A stretch of DNA of 64,000 nucleotides from Maratus speciosus (Eukaryota > Arthropoda > Arachnida > Araneae > Salticidae). The number at the start of each line of letters is the position of its first letter. The first letter of the stretch is position 1. A program made the position numbers and the translations under genes. Location: NCBI GenBank assembly GCA_963932465.1, contig OZ010791.1, forward strand, positions 618,891,800-618,955,799, in the 5' to 3' direction. Below are positions 1-10,426 of this stretch, one piece after another. The notes under the pieces were generated by a model, which was given only the letters and a program-made list of their open reading frames with translations, was not told the origin of the DNA and did not search any database.

Positions 1-1
1 T

Positions 2-928
2 ATTATGTTTTTAAAATAATATGAAATAAAAGCTTACTTGATTTTCATGATGAGCAAATAGATCTTGAGCATTCATCGAATTCAGGTTGTAAATGAAACT
101 AACGCGCATAAATTATAAAAATACTGAAGAAATATTATTTCAACTAAGTAGCAGAAAGATTTTGCACCAGTACACCAATGCAGATATTAATGAATTCCTA
201 CAGATGTCGTGATGCTTCTGTTTATCTCAGTCGAAGTAGAAAATCTGACTTGCACGCACTTTTAGAGCAGATAACATTTGAGTTGCCATTTTTAAAAATA
301 TAAATATTTTATTATAATAGCATTGCCACATTTCGACAAAAGTCTTTTATCAACTGGCTTAGTATGACGCCAAAGTTAGCCTCGTTCCCAAATAAATTAA
401 TCTCGAACACGGATTTTATCTAAGTTCACCACTTTTTCGCAGACAGAAATACTGCACACTAATGATAACATGTATTTTTGATAACAGTTAATGAAACTTA
501 GAGCAACGCGGCGTGTGTTATCATTTTGCAGTGGTGACATTCAGTCTATGCGGGCGACAGTCAGTCTCTACGTTCTTGTTTGTGGTGGACTGCAAGAATG
601 CATTACCCATTTCGAGTAAATTTATTAAAACTAGTATATTTAAAGTAAATACAAAGGTTTTAAAACTTGCAAGACTATAATTTATTTAAAAGATTCTTTC
701 TTTTAAATGAATGGATATTTGAAAAATTTTGCGGAAAGATTTTAATTTTGTGAACTTAATTATTTTTTTCGATTTAAATTTTCATATATACATTCTTCGA
801 GAAGGAATGTATATTTTTAGATATGTTAGTTTTAGATAAGTTATATATGACATGCGTTAAAATTAAATTTGTAAATTTAAATAATAATAATAATAACAAG
901 GAAATAATAATAATAAAGACAACATTGA

Positions 929-996
<68 letters not shown>

Positions 997-1057
997 CAAC
1001 CTTGAAATAATAATAATAATAATAGTAAAAAGCAAAAAGAAATATTTCGTTGGTTGA
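2..1057 (+). repeat. Left arm of a ~1 kb inverted repeat
   Basis: This arm is the reverse complement of 5653-6671. Long stretches align by eye with only a few mismatches per hundred bases (for example 50-180 against 6490-6620). The main length difference is an AAT microsatellite at about 882-1024, longer here than in the right arm. The arm carries GATAA/TTATC sites at about 460-520 in a GC-richer patch (430-600). The outer end coincides with the window edge, so the true terminus may lie further left. Long arms around a coding spacer suggest terminal inverted repeats of a large DNA element, but a later inverted duplication is also possible. Confidence 0.85.
882..1024. repeat. AAT trinucleotide microsatellite
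   Basis: Mostly uninterrupted AAT repeats with short interruptions, lying inside the left inverted arm. A shorter complementary ATT tract sits at 5684-5800 in the right arm, so it was present before the arms separated and expanded afterwards. Confidence 0.9.
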
Positions 1058-1197
1058 AAAATAAAGTTTTCTCTTTAGAGTTGATATATATTTTGCAGTG
1101 TTGGCATGGTTTGACTTGGGAAATAATTTTACTTTTTACCTAAAATGAATTTTTCAAACTTCTGCTTGAAGAATCAACTTTGTTAGACTTCAAACAA

Positions 1198-1445
1198 AGG
1201 CAAGTTAAAGATTAAATAATTCACTTTTAGGTATTCTGCACATTTTCAGTAAGCATTAAATAAATTTACAGGAATAAAGGTCACACAATTTATGTTAAGT
1301 TAACGCGCCAATCATCTTACGTGATTTAGGTCACGTGACTAGCAAAATATTTTAAACCAATCAGGGTTGAGTATTTATCATTTTCTGCACACGCGCGCCC
1401 CCTATGATTGTATAAATTTGCAGGGAATGAGATAATTTCACCATT
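1198..1445 (+). promoter_or_regulatory. Promoter of the zinc-finger remnant gene
   Basis: In order: an E-box CACGTG at 1332-1337, CCAAT at 1357-1361, a TTATC (GATA site) near 1375, and TATAAAT at 1411-1417. The TATA-like box would place the start of transcription near 1438-1448, about 60 bases before the ATG at 1505. The segment 1198-1400 has a decayed inverted copy at 6950-7175. The motifs are seen directly; promoter function is inferred from their order and spacing upstream of the open frame. Confidence 0.55.
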
Positions 1446-1504
1446 CTGTGCGTTGTTTGAAGTGTTAGAATCTGCTCAAGTGATTCGTTTTAATTTATAT
1501 CATA

Positions 1505-2369
1505 ATGGAACGAAGCATGCAATCACCTGTGTTAAGTGTTGATGATGAACCCAACTCGAAAAGTCAAGCCTTATCATCAGAATTTAAGGATCAAGATGTG
1601 GAATTTTCATCGTTGCCTGTTTCGAATGATGTGAAACCTTCTTCATTAGAATTGAAGAAACAGGAGTTATCCTGCGTGTGTATAACTTGCAACCAAGGCT
1701 TTTCCAGAAAGTTTGTGTTGATTAGACATATGAAATCTCATCTCAAGAAAAAACCATTTGCTTGTGATCTGTGCGAAAGATCTTTCGTTCAAAATAGTGA
1801 TTTACAACGACATAGGAAGATTCATATGAACCCCACCCCAAAATATCAATGTGATGAAAGTTTTTCCTAACAAAAGTGTTTTACTCAGACACAAACGCAC
1901 TTCACACAAGGTTTTACCCAAACAAACTGATTCTTCTTTAAAAGATGCCTTGTTTGAAAAAGTGAAGCATTTTCAAAGACAAAATGCTCTTAATTCGCTT
2001 TCTGTAATTAATCTCATACCTGACGAAGGGAATGATAAAGACTTACACATATTTTTTAATAGTATAAGATCAGATCTTTTGAATGAATTAAATTACCAAG
2101 TGGCAGAAAAAAACTCATTGAAATGGTATGCAACAGTTCATGTAGTTGTTAGCCGTTTAGCACAGGATGGTGAAATGAACTATGCTACTCCCTTTTTCCG
2201 TTCAAGAGCAACTCTGGAGATGACGAATGATAATATACCTCTACATATTGAGGAAGCATTTGCCAAAATGAATAACTCCTTTGAAAAGTTCACACAGCAA
2301 GGTACTGGATGGATGTTAGATAGAATTTTGAATTTAGAAGTGTATTCAGCTAAACTTGGCATGCATTAA
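1505..2369 (+). pseudogene. C2H2 zinc-finger protein with polymerase-associated domain, frameshifted and truncated
   Basis: Two overlapping frames (1505-1870, 121 codons; 1851-2369, 172 codons) read as one broken protein. The first has an acidic, Ser-rich start, then two canonical C2H2 fingers (Cys59/Cys62/His75/His79 and Cys87/Cys90/His103/His107) and the first Cys of a third finger (Cys116). The frame changes inside finger 3, losing its second Cys; the second frame resumes with the finger's helix and His pair. After a linker comes a domain with WYA, FFRS and GTGW motifs (second-frame residues about 92-165). From memory this pattern matches the segment that precedes a type-B DNA polymerase in arthropod mobile or viral elements, usually after C2H2 fingers. 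The frame stops at the point where that family continues towards the polymerase, which is missing. The ATG has A at -3 and G at +4. Fingers are certain; the polymerase link is family knowledge and needs a search. Confidence 0.6.
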
Positions 2370-2427
2370 AACTTGTATACCTTGTTTAAACTTTGTTTAC
2401 TTATGTACTTGTTATTGTAGCTTTGAA

Positions 2428-2433
2428 AATAAA
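2428..2433 (+). terminator. Polyadenylation signal AATAAA
   Basis: AATAAA lies about 60 bases after the stop of the zinc-finger remnant, followed by a GT-rich stretch, as expected for a eukaryotic 3' end. Its presence suggests that the truncated unit once was, or still could be, transcribed and polyadenylated. Confidence 0.5.
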
Positions 2434-2734
2434 TATTTTGTGAGTGACTATGCTTCGTGTTTTGTATTTTTTTTTCACATATTAACATACTTTACTATTA
2501 TCATATATCATGTAAATTACTTTTAACATCTGAATTGGTTACAAACACTATAATCTGAGTTCAAAAACATTTATTATATCACACATAAATCTCTTATATT
2601 GCAAAAATAAAATTCATTTGAAAAATGAATGCTAAAGATTAGAATTCTGTAGAGATTAATTAGACATATCAAAAATCCACTTACTTTAAATTCATCTTCT
2701 TCGAACAGCGACTCATCGTGTAATAAGAAAAATA

Positions 2735-2960
2735 AAAGATGGCGTATTCTTTATCAGTTTGAAAACCACGTGACTTCCATCTTCCATGTGAGTGGGTGAT
2801 AACGCATTTGTCCTTCATATGGGAAACACGTTATTCGTTATCAACGATGTTAGTAGGCGATAAGAATAGCTAGACTTTTGTGGTGTACAGCATTGCTATC
2901 CGAAGCTTGTTTGGACTTGCTTATACTACCTTGCCTGTAATGTAAGTTTATTTTGAATTA
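2735..2960. promoter_or_regulatory. GATA/E-box cluster, module 2
   Basis: GC-richer island inside the large inverted-repeat element. It holds CACGTG (about 2768) and four GATAA/TTATC sites within about 120 bases. No open frame follows. The same motif mix recurs at 1330-1380, 4985-5150 and, without the E-box, at 430-530 and 8235-8360, so it looks like a repeated regulatory module; function is inferred. Confidence 0.4.
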
Positions 2961-3204
2961 CTTAGATATTTAAAATCACCAATTGCTAATTGTAATTAGA
3001 TCATTAATTGATTTTTATATTAATAAGTGATTTATTTTTATATTGTTTAAATTTCATTAAGTGTTGATCTTAGAAATAACTTAATTTTCTTTAGATTTCA
3101 TTCACTTAGTCTTTAAAATTTTGCTTTGCATGTTGGAAATTATTTCAAAGTATTGAATGATGTATTTGTGAAACGGACCATTCCTAGAAAATGAGTCTTG
3201 AAAA

Positions 3205-3355
3205 AACTCACAAAAATAATTGCATAAGTCGAAGAAATTATTTGACTTGTAAAATATTTGAAGAACTGAAAATGATTTCATTGCTCGAAGTTGAGTTGAA
3301 AAATAATTGCATAACTTGAAGAAATTATTTGAGTTGTAAAATATTTGAAAGTGTT
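3205..3355. repeat. Direct duplication of a ~50-base segment
   Basis: The segment around 3211-3255 recurs at 3299-3350 (shared core AAATAATTGCATAA followed by GAAGAAATTATTTGA and a TTGTAAAATATTTGAA tail). This duplication creates the minus-strand open frame at 3102-3413, which I therefore do not call a gene. Confidence 0.7.
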
Positions 3356-3419
3356 GCCATTGAAAAAGAACTTGGTTTTTTGAAAATATATACTTAATTT
3401 TTAAAAATTTCATGAAATT

Positions 3420-3975
3420 GCATGCTTGGTAGAATGAACGAGGAGAACCAACCCTTGGTTTCTTTAAAGTTTTTGAACACTTTCATAGTTGAAAGAACAA
3501 TGAGAGTCCCTAGTTTCATGAAAACCTATGCATGTTTCCTAAAAATTTTATGAAAAAATGCATACTTGGAAGAATAAATTATGAGAGTTCATGGTAACCT
3601 TTTGAGAACTCATTCGTGAAAAATCTTTCTTAGTACATCATGGCAATTGAATCATGCTAGTTTGTTTTGAAAATCTATTTAATGACATGATTTTATAGGA
3701 AAAAAAGAATGAGAGTCCTTGTTTTCTAAGAAGGTTTGTTTGATTAATGCTCATAAATATCGCATGGGTTGAACTCACACTTGGAAGAAAGAATGATGAA
3801 AATCCTTTGGGTTTTTTTTTTTAAACATATATGAATTGAACACTTGTTTGGAAGAAAGATGAGAATCTTGGAAGTTAGAAGGTGTGCTTGATTTCTTAAA
3901 AGTTTTTGGCAAATACATGGGTTAAACACATGCATGAAAGAAATAACGATGAGAGTCCTTGGAAAATTCATGAGA
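3420..3975. repeat. Degenerate tandem repeats with GATGAGAGTCCTTGG core
   Basis: Seven imperfect occurrences of a core like GA(AT)GAGAGTCCTTGG with a preceding GGAAGAA recur every 70-90 bases (near 3430, 3497, 3572, 3708, 3790, 3858, 3940). An isolated one lies at about 5553. Spacing and flanks vary, so these are old repeats. They lie between the arms of the large inverted repeat and belong to that element. Confidence 0.55.
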
Positions 3976-4984
3976 ACTAATTTAAAAAATATTTGTTAGT
4001 TAACAAAGCAAAGTTTTTGCAAAAATAAGTTAAACAAATTTAGTTAAGAAAAAATTAAGTTAAAAAATTTTAAAGGTTTGAAAATAAATTAAATTAAGAA
4101 AAAAATTTTAAATTAAGAAAAAAAAAGTTTTAATTAGGAAAAAAAAATTAAGTAAAGGAAAAAAAGTTAAGTTTAGAAAAAAATTACGTTTAGAAAAGTA
4201 TTTCAAGGTTGAATGTTTGTAAAATTTGATTGTTTTCTGCTTTAACTCATAAATGAATTCATCCTAGCATTCAATTGTTCATCCGGCCAACCATATGTTT
4301 ATTCAACACCTAACCAACCAAGCATCTTCTTACCACACCAATCGATTATTTATAGTATTAACCCTTTATTTCTGCACAAGTGCAGAAAGTAAACCGATGA
4401 TAGAATCGAAAAAATAAGTGACTTATCAAATTGACTTTGTTGAAACTCGACATTATCCAGTATTTTCGAAAAGATAAACTTAGACTCAGAAACTCATTTA
4501 ACATCAATTTGGAATGAAAATTTGCAAAGTTGTTCATTTCCCGCATTTTTGGAGATATGTAAAAATCACAACAATATTATATTTAAATTAATTAAATTTT
4601 CACTGTTTCATATTACTTTGCATGTAATTAGAAATATTTCTAGGTTAACTAGGTTTGATAGTATTCCAACTTAAACATTTTTTTGACAGATTTTCTATGA
4701 TAAACCTTGTGTAACTAACCTTTTCAATTCAACTTAGTTTCATGAGATTTACCTGCAAAACTTTAAATTCTTCTATTCAGTTTAGTTATCAATTTCAAAT
4801 TATTTTTAAAAGTTTTATTATTGTTTGAAAAATAATTATGTACTCTAATACCTATATTTTAAAACATTTAAACTCTAACATCTAACAAATCATAAAATTA
4901 TAATATATTCAACACTTACCTAATACACCAGGTTGATCAAGACATGTGCCATTAACAGGATGACTTTAAGTGAAATAGCAAATC
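3976..4984. other. A-rich spacer with no recognisable gene
   Basis: Oligo-A with interspersed TTAAG up to about 4200, then ordinary AT-rich DNA. No coding pattern or clear transposon terminus is seen. It is the interior of the inverted-repeat element. Confidence 0.5.
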
Positions 4985-5150
4985 CTTATCGTGAAACAGG
5001 ATTCACGTGACAACTTCCTCCCGTTTCATTGGATGATAACGCAATCACGTGATTCCTTATCTGCAATGTCACACAACGATAAGAACAACTCTGAGAAGCC
5101 ACATTCACGCCATTTTATCACTCTTTTCAGGTGAGTACCCGTGCAGGTTT
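4985..5150. promoter_or_regulatory. GATA/E-box cluster, module 3
   Basis: Five GATAA/TTATC sites and two CACGTGA sites (about 5005 and 5047) in 150 bases, followed by CAGGTGAGT at about 5129, a consensus 5' splice donor. The arrangement looks like a promoter plus first exon that has lost its gene. The motifs are seen directly; the reading is inference. Confidence 0.4.
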
Positions 5151-5393
5151 GTCTTTGCTGTCCGTCCCTTGTATAATCATGTCAAATCATGTTTTAACTT
5201 GTCTGAAGTTGTCTAAACATGTTATTGCTTCTTACTTAACCTAAAATGCAAGTTTAATCACGAAAAAATGTATATATTTATATTTTTGTTAGATTAGATA
5301 ATTGAAATAAACAATTTCTAAGTATAATTAAATCACTTCCGTTAATTAATAATTATATTAATTAAAATAATAATGATTTATATATGAACTAAT

Positions 5394-5398
<5 letters not shown>

Positions 5399-5434
<36 letters not shown>
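5399..5434. repeat. AT dinucleotide microsatellite
   Basis: Uninterrupted AT repeat of about 36 bases within the inverted-repeat element. Confidence 0.95.
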
Positions 5435-5439
<5 letters not shown>

Positions 5440-5652
5440 CGATTTTAGGAATAACTTAAGTTTCTTTTGGAAGCGAAAAAGAATAATTCAAATATATATG
5501 AGTGTTAGAAAATTCTTATGTGAGAAAACTGGAAAGAAAAAATGATGAGAGACCTTGGATATTTCAAGCAAACACTGATCATGAATTTTTCAAGAGTTAA
5601 AAGAAATCGTATTTTTTCATAACTGAGTTTTCAAGATGTATCCAAAGGGTGT

Positions 5653-5713
5653 TCAACCAACGAAATATTTCTTTTTGCTTTTTACTATTATTATTATTGT
5701 TATTTCAAGGTTG

Positions 5714-5748
<35 letters not shown>

Positions 5749-6671
5749 TCAATGTTGTCTTTATTATTATTATTTCCTTGTTATTATTATTATTATTTAA
5801 ATTTACAAATTTAATTTTAACGCATGTCATATATAACTTATCTAAAACTAATACATCTAAAAATATACATTCCTTCTCGAAGAATGTATATATGAAAATT
5901 TAAATCGAAAAAAATAATTAAGTTCACAAAATTAAAATCTTTCCGCAAAATTTTTCAAATGTCCATTCATTTAAAGAAAGAATCTTTTAAATAAATTATA
6001 GTCTTGCAAGTTTTAAAACCTTTATATTTACTTTAAATATACTAGTTTTAATAAATTTACTCGAAATGGGTAATGCATTCTTGCAGTCCACCACAAACAA
6101 GAACGTAGAGACTGACTGTCGCCCGCATAGACTGAATGTCACCACTGCAAAATGATAACACACGCCGCGTTGCTCTAAGTTTCATTAACTATTATCAAAA
6201 ACACATGTTATCATTAGTGTGCAGTATTTCTGTCTGCGAAAAAGAGGTGAACTTAGATAAAATCCCTGTTCGAGATTAATTTATTTGGGAACGAGGCTAT
6301 CTTTGGCGTCATACTAAGCCAGTTGATAAGAGACTTTTGTCGAAATGTGGCAATGCTATTATAATAAAATATTTATATTTTTAAAAATGGCAACTCAAAT
6401 GTTATCTGCTCTAAAAGTGCGTGCAAGTCAGATTTTCTACTTCGACTGAGATAAACAGAAGCATCAAGACATCTGTAGGAATTCATTAATATCTGCATTG
6501 GTGTACTGGTGCAAAATCTTTCTGCTACTTAGTTGAAATAATATTTTTTCAGTATTTTTATAATTTATGCGCGTTAATTTCATTTACAACCTGAATTCGA
6601 TGAATGCGCAAGATCTATTTGCTCATCATGAAAATCAAGTAAGCTTTTATTTCATATTATTTTAAAAACAT
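5653..6671 (-). repeat. Right arm of the ~1 kb inverted repeat
   Basis: Reverse complement of 2-1057, including the GATA-site patch (6110-6245) and a shorter ATT tract. Homology stops abruptly at 5653 on the inside and at about 6671 on the outside. The open frame at 5649-5903 is a by-product of the ATT tract. Confidence 0.85.
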
Positions 6672-6689
6672 AATCAATCAAATAATTTT

Positions 6690-8200
6690 GCAAATATCCA
6701 CCCAATTTTCTAACACCCATCTATTATTTACGAAAAATAATAAATAAAAGTTCTCAAAATAAGAAAACACTTTCCTGAAAAATAGGTTAAGTTCGAAAAT
6801 AAAAATATTTCCTCTTAATTAAGACCACGAAATTAATTAAGTTCCCCAAAATAAAATTCTTTCCCGCGAATTTTCAAAGTTCCGTTAAAATAAATAAAAT
6901 AGCAATTCTTCTCAAAAATTCCATTTCCTCTAAAATAAAGTTCACATAAATTTTCTATCTAACGAATGCAGGAAATTATAAACACACAAACATGATTAGT
7001 TTAAAAATGTTGTTACTCACGTAACCTAAATCATGTAAGATGATTAATGCGTTAACTTAACAGAATTCTTTAGAAATTTCGTGAGCTTTATTCGTGTAAA
7101 TTTATTTAATGCTTATTGAAAATGCGCAGAATATCTAAAAGTGAATTATTTAATCTTTAACTTGTGACTCTCAATAAAATCATAATATAATTACATACTC
7201 AAAAATTTTAAATATCATCATGTTATAAATACTTCCGCTAAATTTTCTATCTGCCACTCATTTTAAAGGAAATATATAGATCAAAATTTAAAACATTTCC
7301 AGTCAATTTTGTATTTGCTGTTGAATTAAAATTTAAAAAAATCATTCTTTCCCATGGCGTTTATCAAAATCAACTAAAATATTTTCTTTGCGCATGCAAA
7401 CAAAATAAATTTCAATCAAGCTATCCCCATGTTAAAGTACACATCCTTTAAAAATTAACACGAACATGATAATACATCACGCAAAAGATACCTCTTCTCG
7501 AAGAAAGTCATCCATTGAAAATTGAGTATCTCCACTAAATACATTTCCAACATAAAAATGAATTCCCGCGAATTTTCAAAGTTCCAAATAAAGTTCAATT
7601 CGCATAAAATTTTCTAACATCTGAAAATAAACTTCGAAAATAAAAATAAAGTTCCGTTAAAATAAAATTCTAAAAAAAAATATTTCCCCGAAAAATTTCT
7701 ATCTCCTCAAAATAAAATTAAGTTCCAAAATAAAATTCGTAAAATAAATTTTCTAAGACATGAAAATAAAAGTCAGTTCGCAAAAAATTTCCATCTCCGC
7801 TAAAATAATGTTCGAAAATAAAATTCTTCTCAAATATTTTCTAACATCACAAAATAAATTTCGAAAAATAAAATTCAATTCGCAAATAATTTCTATCTCT
7901 AAGTAATTTTTAAAAGAAAAGAAATATTTCTAACACCTGAAAATAAAATTCAAAAATATTTTCTATCTCCCCTAAAATTAAGTTCGAAAAATAAAATTCG
8001 TAAAATAAAATTAAAGTTCCGTTAAAATAAATTCACTTCGAAAAAATTTTCTATCTTCCCTAAATAAATTTAGTTAGCAAAAATTTTCTAAGACTTGAAA
8101 ATAAAATTTGAAAAAATTTTCTATTTCCTCCAAATAAAATTCGAAAAAAAAATACCCTCGTACTATAAGAGACTATCTCCCAAATATTTTCAAAGTCTCG
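6690..8200. repeat. AT-rich degenerate repeat field
   Basis: Short phrases recur dozens of times in varying order: TTTTCTATCTCC, TTTCTAACATCTGAAAATAAA, AAAGTTCCGTTAAAATAA and AATTCGCAAA. No fixed period is visible. The strand is biased (pyrimidine-rich TCTATCTCC against AAATAAA), so it resembles a worn-out minisatellite. It adjoins the right arm and is probably part of the same compound element. Confidence 0.5.
6950..7175 (-). promoter_or_regulatory. Decayed inverted copy of the zinc-finger promoter
   Basis: The reverse complement of 7010-7170 matches 1198-1345. Weaker homology continues through the E-box (now ACGTGA), the CCAAT region (now CTAAT) and the following TTTATAATTTCCTGCA to about 6955. 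No zinc-finger coding sequence follows. It lies outside the right arm, so it does not fit a simple two-TIR element and implies a second, inverted, mostly lost copy. Confidence 0.6.
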
Positions 8201-8234
8201 CTAATTCATTCATTTCCCGAAATAAATACCCTCG

Positions 8235-8360
8235 TACTATAAGACAAGTTCTTATCAGTTTCCCGACATCACATCTCCCCCTTATCTCCACCACCAAGAT
8301 GCGTTTCCTCCACCACCAACTCTTATCAGCGCGCGCGCGGTGTGTCACCACAGGCCACCA
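8235..8360. promoter_or_regulatory. GATA-site cluster, module 4
   Basis: Three TTATC sites (about 8250, 8282, 8325) in a C-rich tract just outside the degenerate repeat field, followed by a GC-rich GCGCGCGC run at about 8330. It has the same composition contrast as modules 2 and 3 but lacks a CACGTG. Overlapping open frames at 8095-8427 and 8190-8408 show no protein features. Confidence 0.3.
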
Positions 8361-8449
8361 CATTCCACAGTTACACGCCCACAGGTGGCGTGGAACTGTC
8401 AAATACACACTACTTACAAATTCTTGATAATATTAAGAATATTTATATT

Positions 8450-9030
8450 AAATTTAAGCGGATTTGACATCTTGTGAACTGACGAAGTTATGAACTTTTT
8501 CTTCTTCACCCCCCCCCCCTCCCCCCTTTTCTGTTTTCAATTTTTCTTTCTTTTTCTGCAAGAGTTGGTCTTACCAAAAACTTGTCAGTAAAAAGTTGTA
8601 GATAAGATGAAGATCTATAATAAATTTAAGTGGATTTGATACCTTGTGAATTGACGAAGTTGTGAATTCTTTTCTTCTTAAAATCCTATTTTTTGCGCCC
8701 CTTGAGCCCATTTTTAATGATATCAAAAATCTGTCATACATACATTTTTGGCCCTTTTCCCAGAAGTAATAATAACTTTAAACTGATTTGATATGTATTA
8801 TAATTAAGAAGTTATGGGGTTTCTTCTGTTTTCACAAAAACCCTCCTTATTTCCACCCTCTTGGACCGATTTTGCCCATTAACGAATTTCACCGAGATTT
8901 GCTCCCTCTTGATTTTATGTATCAGTTTGGAAGAGATTTGTGTAGAGTGGTTTTGTGTTCTAGGGGTCATGATCGGCGTAGATCTGCAAACATTTTTCAG
9001 AAATTTCAACATAGGAGAGAATGTAATAGG
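8450..9030 (+). repeat. Repeat family J, truncated copy A
   Basis: Contains two tandem units built around GATTTGATATCTTGTGAATT, GACGAAGTTATGA and TTGTAGATAA. A unique end follows, containing GGGGTCATGATCGGCGTAGA. The same segments occur at 10070-10240, 10800-11280 and, inverted, at 57650-58400. I do not know the superfamily. The open frames at 8788-9043 lie inside it and are not genes. Confidence 0.65.
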
Positions 9031-9499
9031 TAGTGTTTCTTAAGAAATCTACGTAAAAGGTAATTTGTATGCGACATGTAATCGATATACATTTTAAATG
9101 TTTTTAGTTAATGAGTCCATTAATATTGTCCATGAAGAATCTGTTTGACACGATAGGGTATGCTGGCGGCCTGACGTTACATGAAAATGCAAAGGTCGTT
9201 TATTAATAAATTCATAAAAACCAATGTGATAAAGTCTCGAACAAGAAGTCCGGTTACTAAAGTTTTAATCATATCATTACCAAATTATTTTATCTAACAC
9301 TTTTTTACAGGAAATTTGAAGCTTATTGGTAATGCAACGTTGTTCTTGAGTTTACTCTACGATTTAAAACGCATAAACCGAGAAGAAAATAAAGCATTTG
9401 GAAAACGTGTTGTCCAATACCGGAGAAACATTGCTGGAAGAAATAAAAAAGCCACCGTTAAACAATTTTTAAATGAATAAAAGAGCAAAATAACTATTT

Positions 9500-10394
9500 A
9501 CCGAATAATTAAAATATGAAAAAATCCCTACAGGCGTAGGCAGATTTCGAAGTTAAATACTCTATTTTACCAACAAAAATTAAATCTAGATTAGAGATAA
9601 ACCCAGTTTGACAATTTTATCTGGCCACTTTTGACGTGTTTTTAATATCCTTTTTCTGTAAGAGTTTGTTTTATCAGGATCATGTTAATACGAGGATTTT
9701 TTCTTCAACCCCTATTTCTTTCATCCCTTGACAATATTTTTAATAATAACATTCATTAGTAGAGTTCATCTTATCAAAAGCTTGTTACTACAAAAGTTAC
9801 AGATGATATTAAGAAGATTTATATCATAAATTTAAACCGTGCGTTGATTGTTTCATTAAATGAACCACATACTATATTTAAAATTCTGAGAATCTCTTCA
9901 TTGGGACACTCGCACGTTTAATAATGCAACACTGTATAATATACAATACAGTATTTCTGAGGGCTTTTAAAAGTTTTCATCACGCCAATGATACTTTTTT
10001 ATCGCTTTAGTGGCGGATTAATGGAGATGTGATTTTTTTTTCTTCTACAATTCCCCCCCCCCCCCTCCACCACATCTTTTTTTCTGTAAGAGTTGGTCAT
10101 ATCAAGAACTTGTCCATAGAAAAGTTGTAGATAATATTAAGAAGATTTCTAATAAATTTAAGTGGATTTGATATCTTGTGAATTGACGAAGTTATGATTT
10201 TTTTTCTTCTCCCCCCTCCTTTATTTTTTTTCTGTAAGAGTTGATCCTATTAACCCTTTATCTACTGACGGTACTTATAAGTACCATTAAAATAACTTGT
10301 TATAAAATTCATTTAATACATCGATTAGTTGTAATACAGTTTAGAATGAGTTATAGATACATTACTTTATCTTGTTCCAAAAGCATTATGGGTT

Positions 10395-10426
<32 letters not shown>

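Noticed and set aside
3102..3413. 103-codon minus-strand frame with repeated FYNSNNFF-like segments
   Set aside because: The protein repeat simply mirrors the duplicated DNA segment at 3211 and 3299.
8095..8427. Overlapping frames on both strands near the GC-rich GCGCGC run
   Set aside because: They start inside the degenerate repeat field and show no protein family features; explained by local composition.
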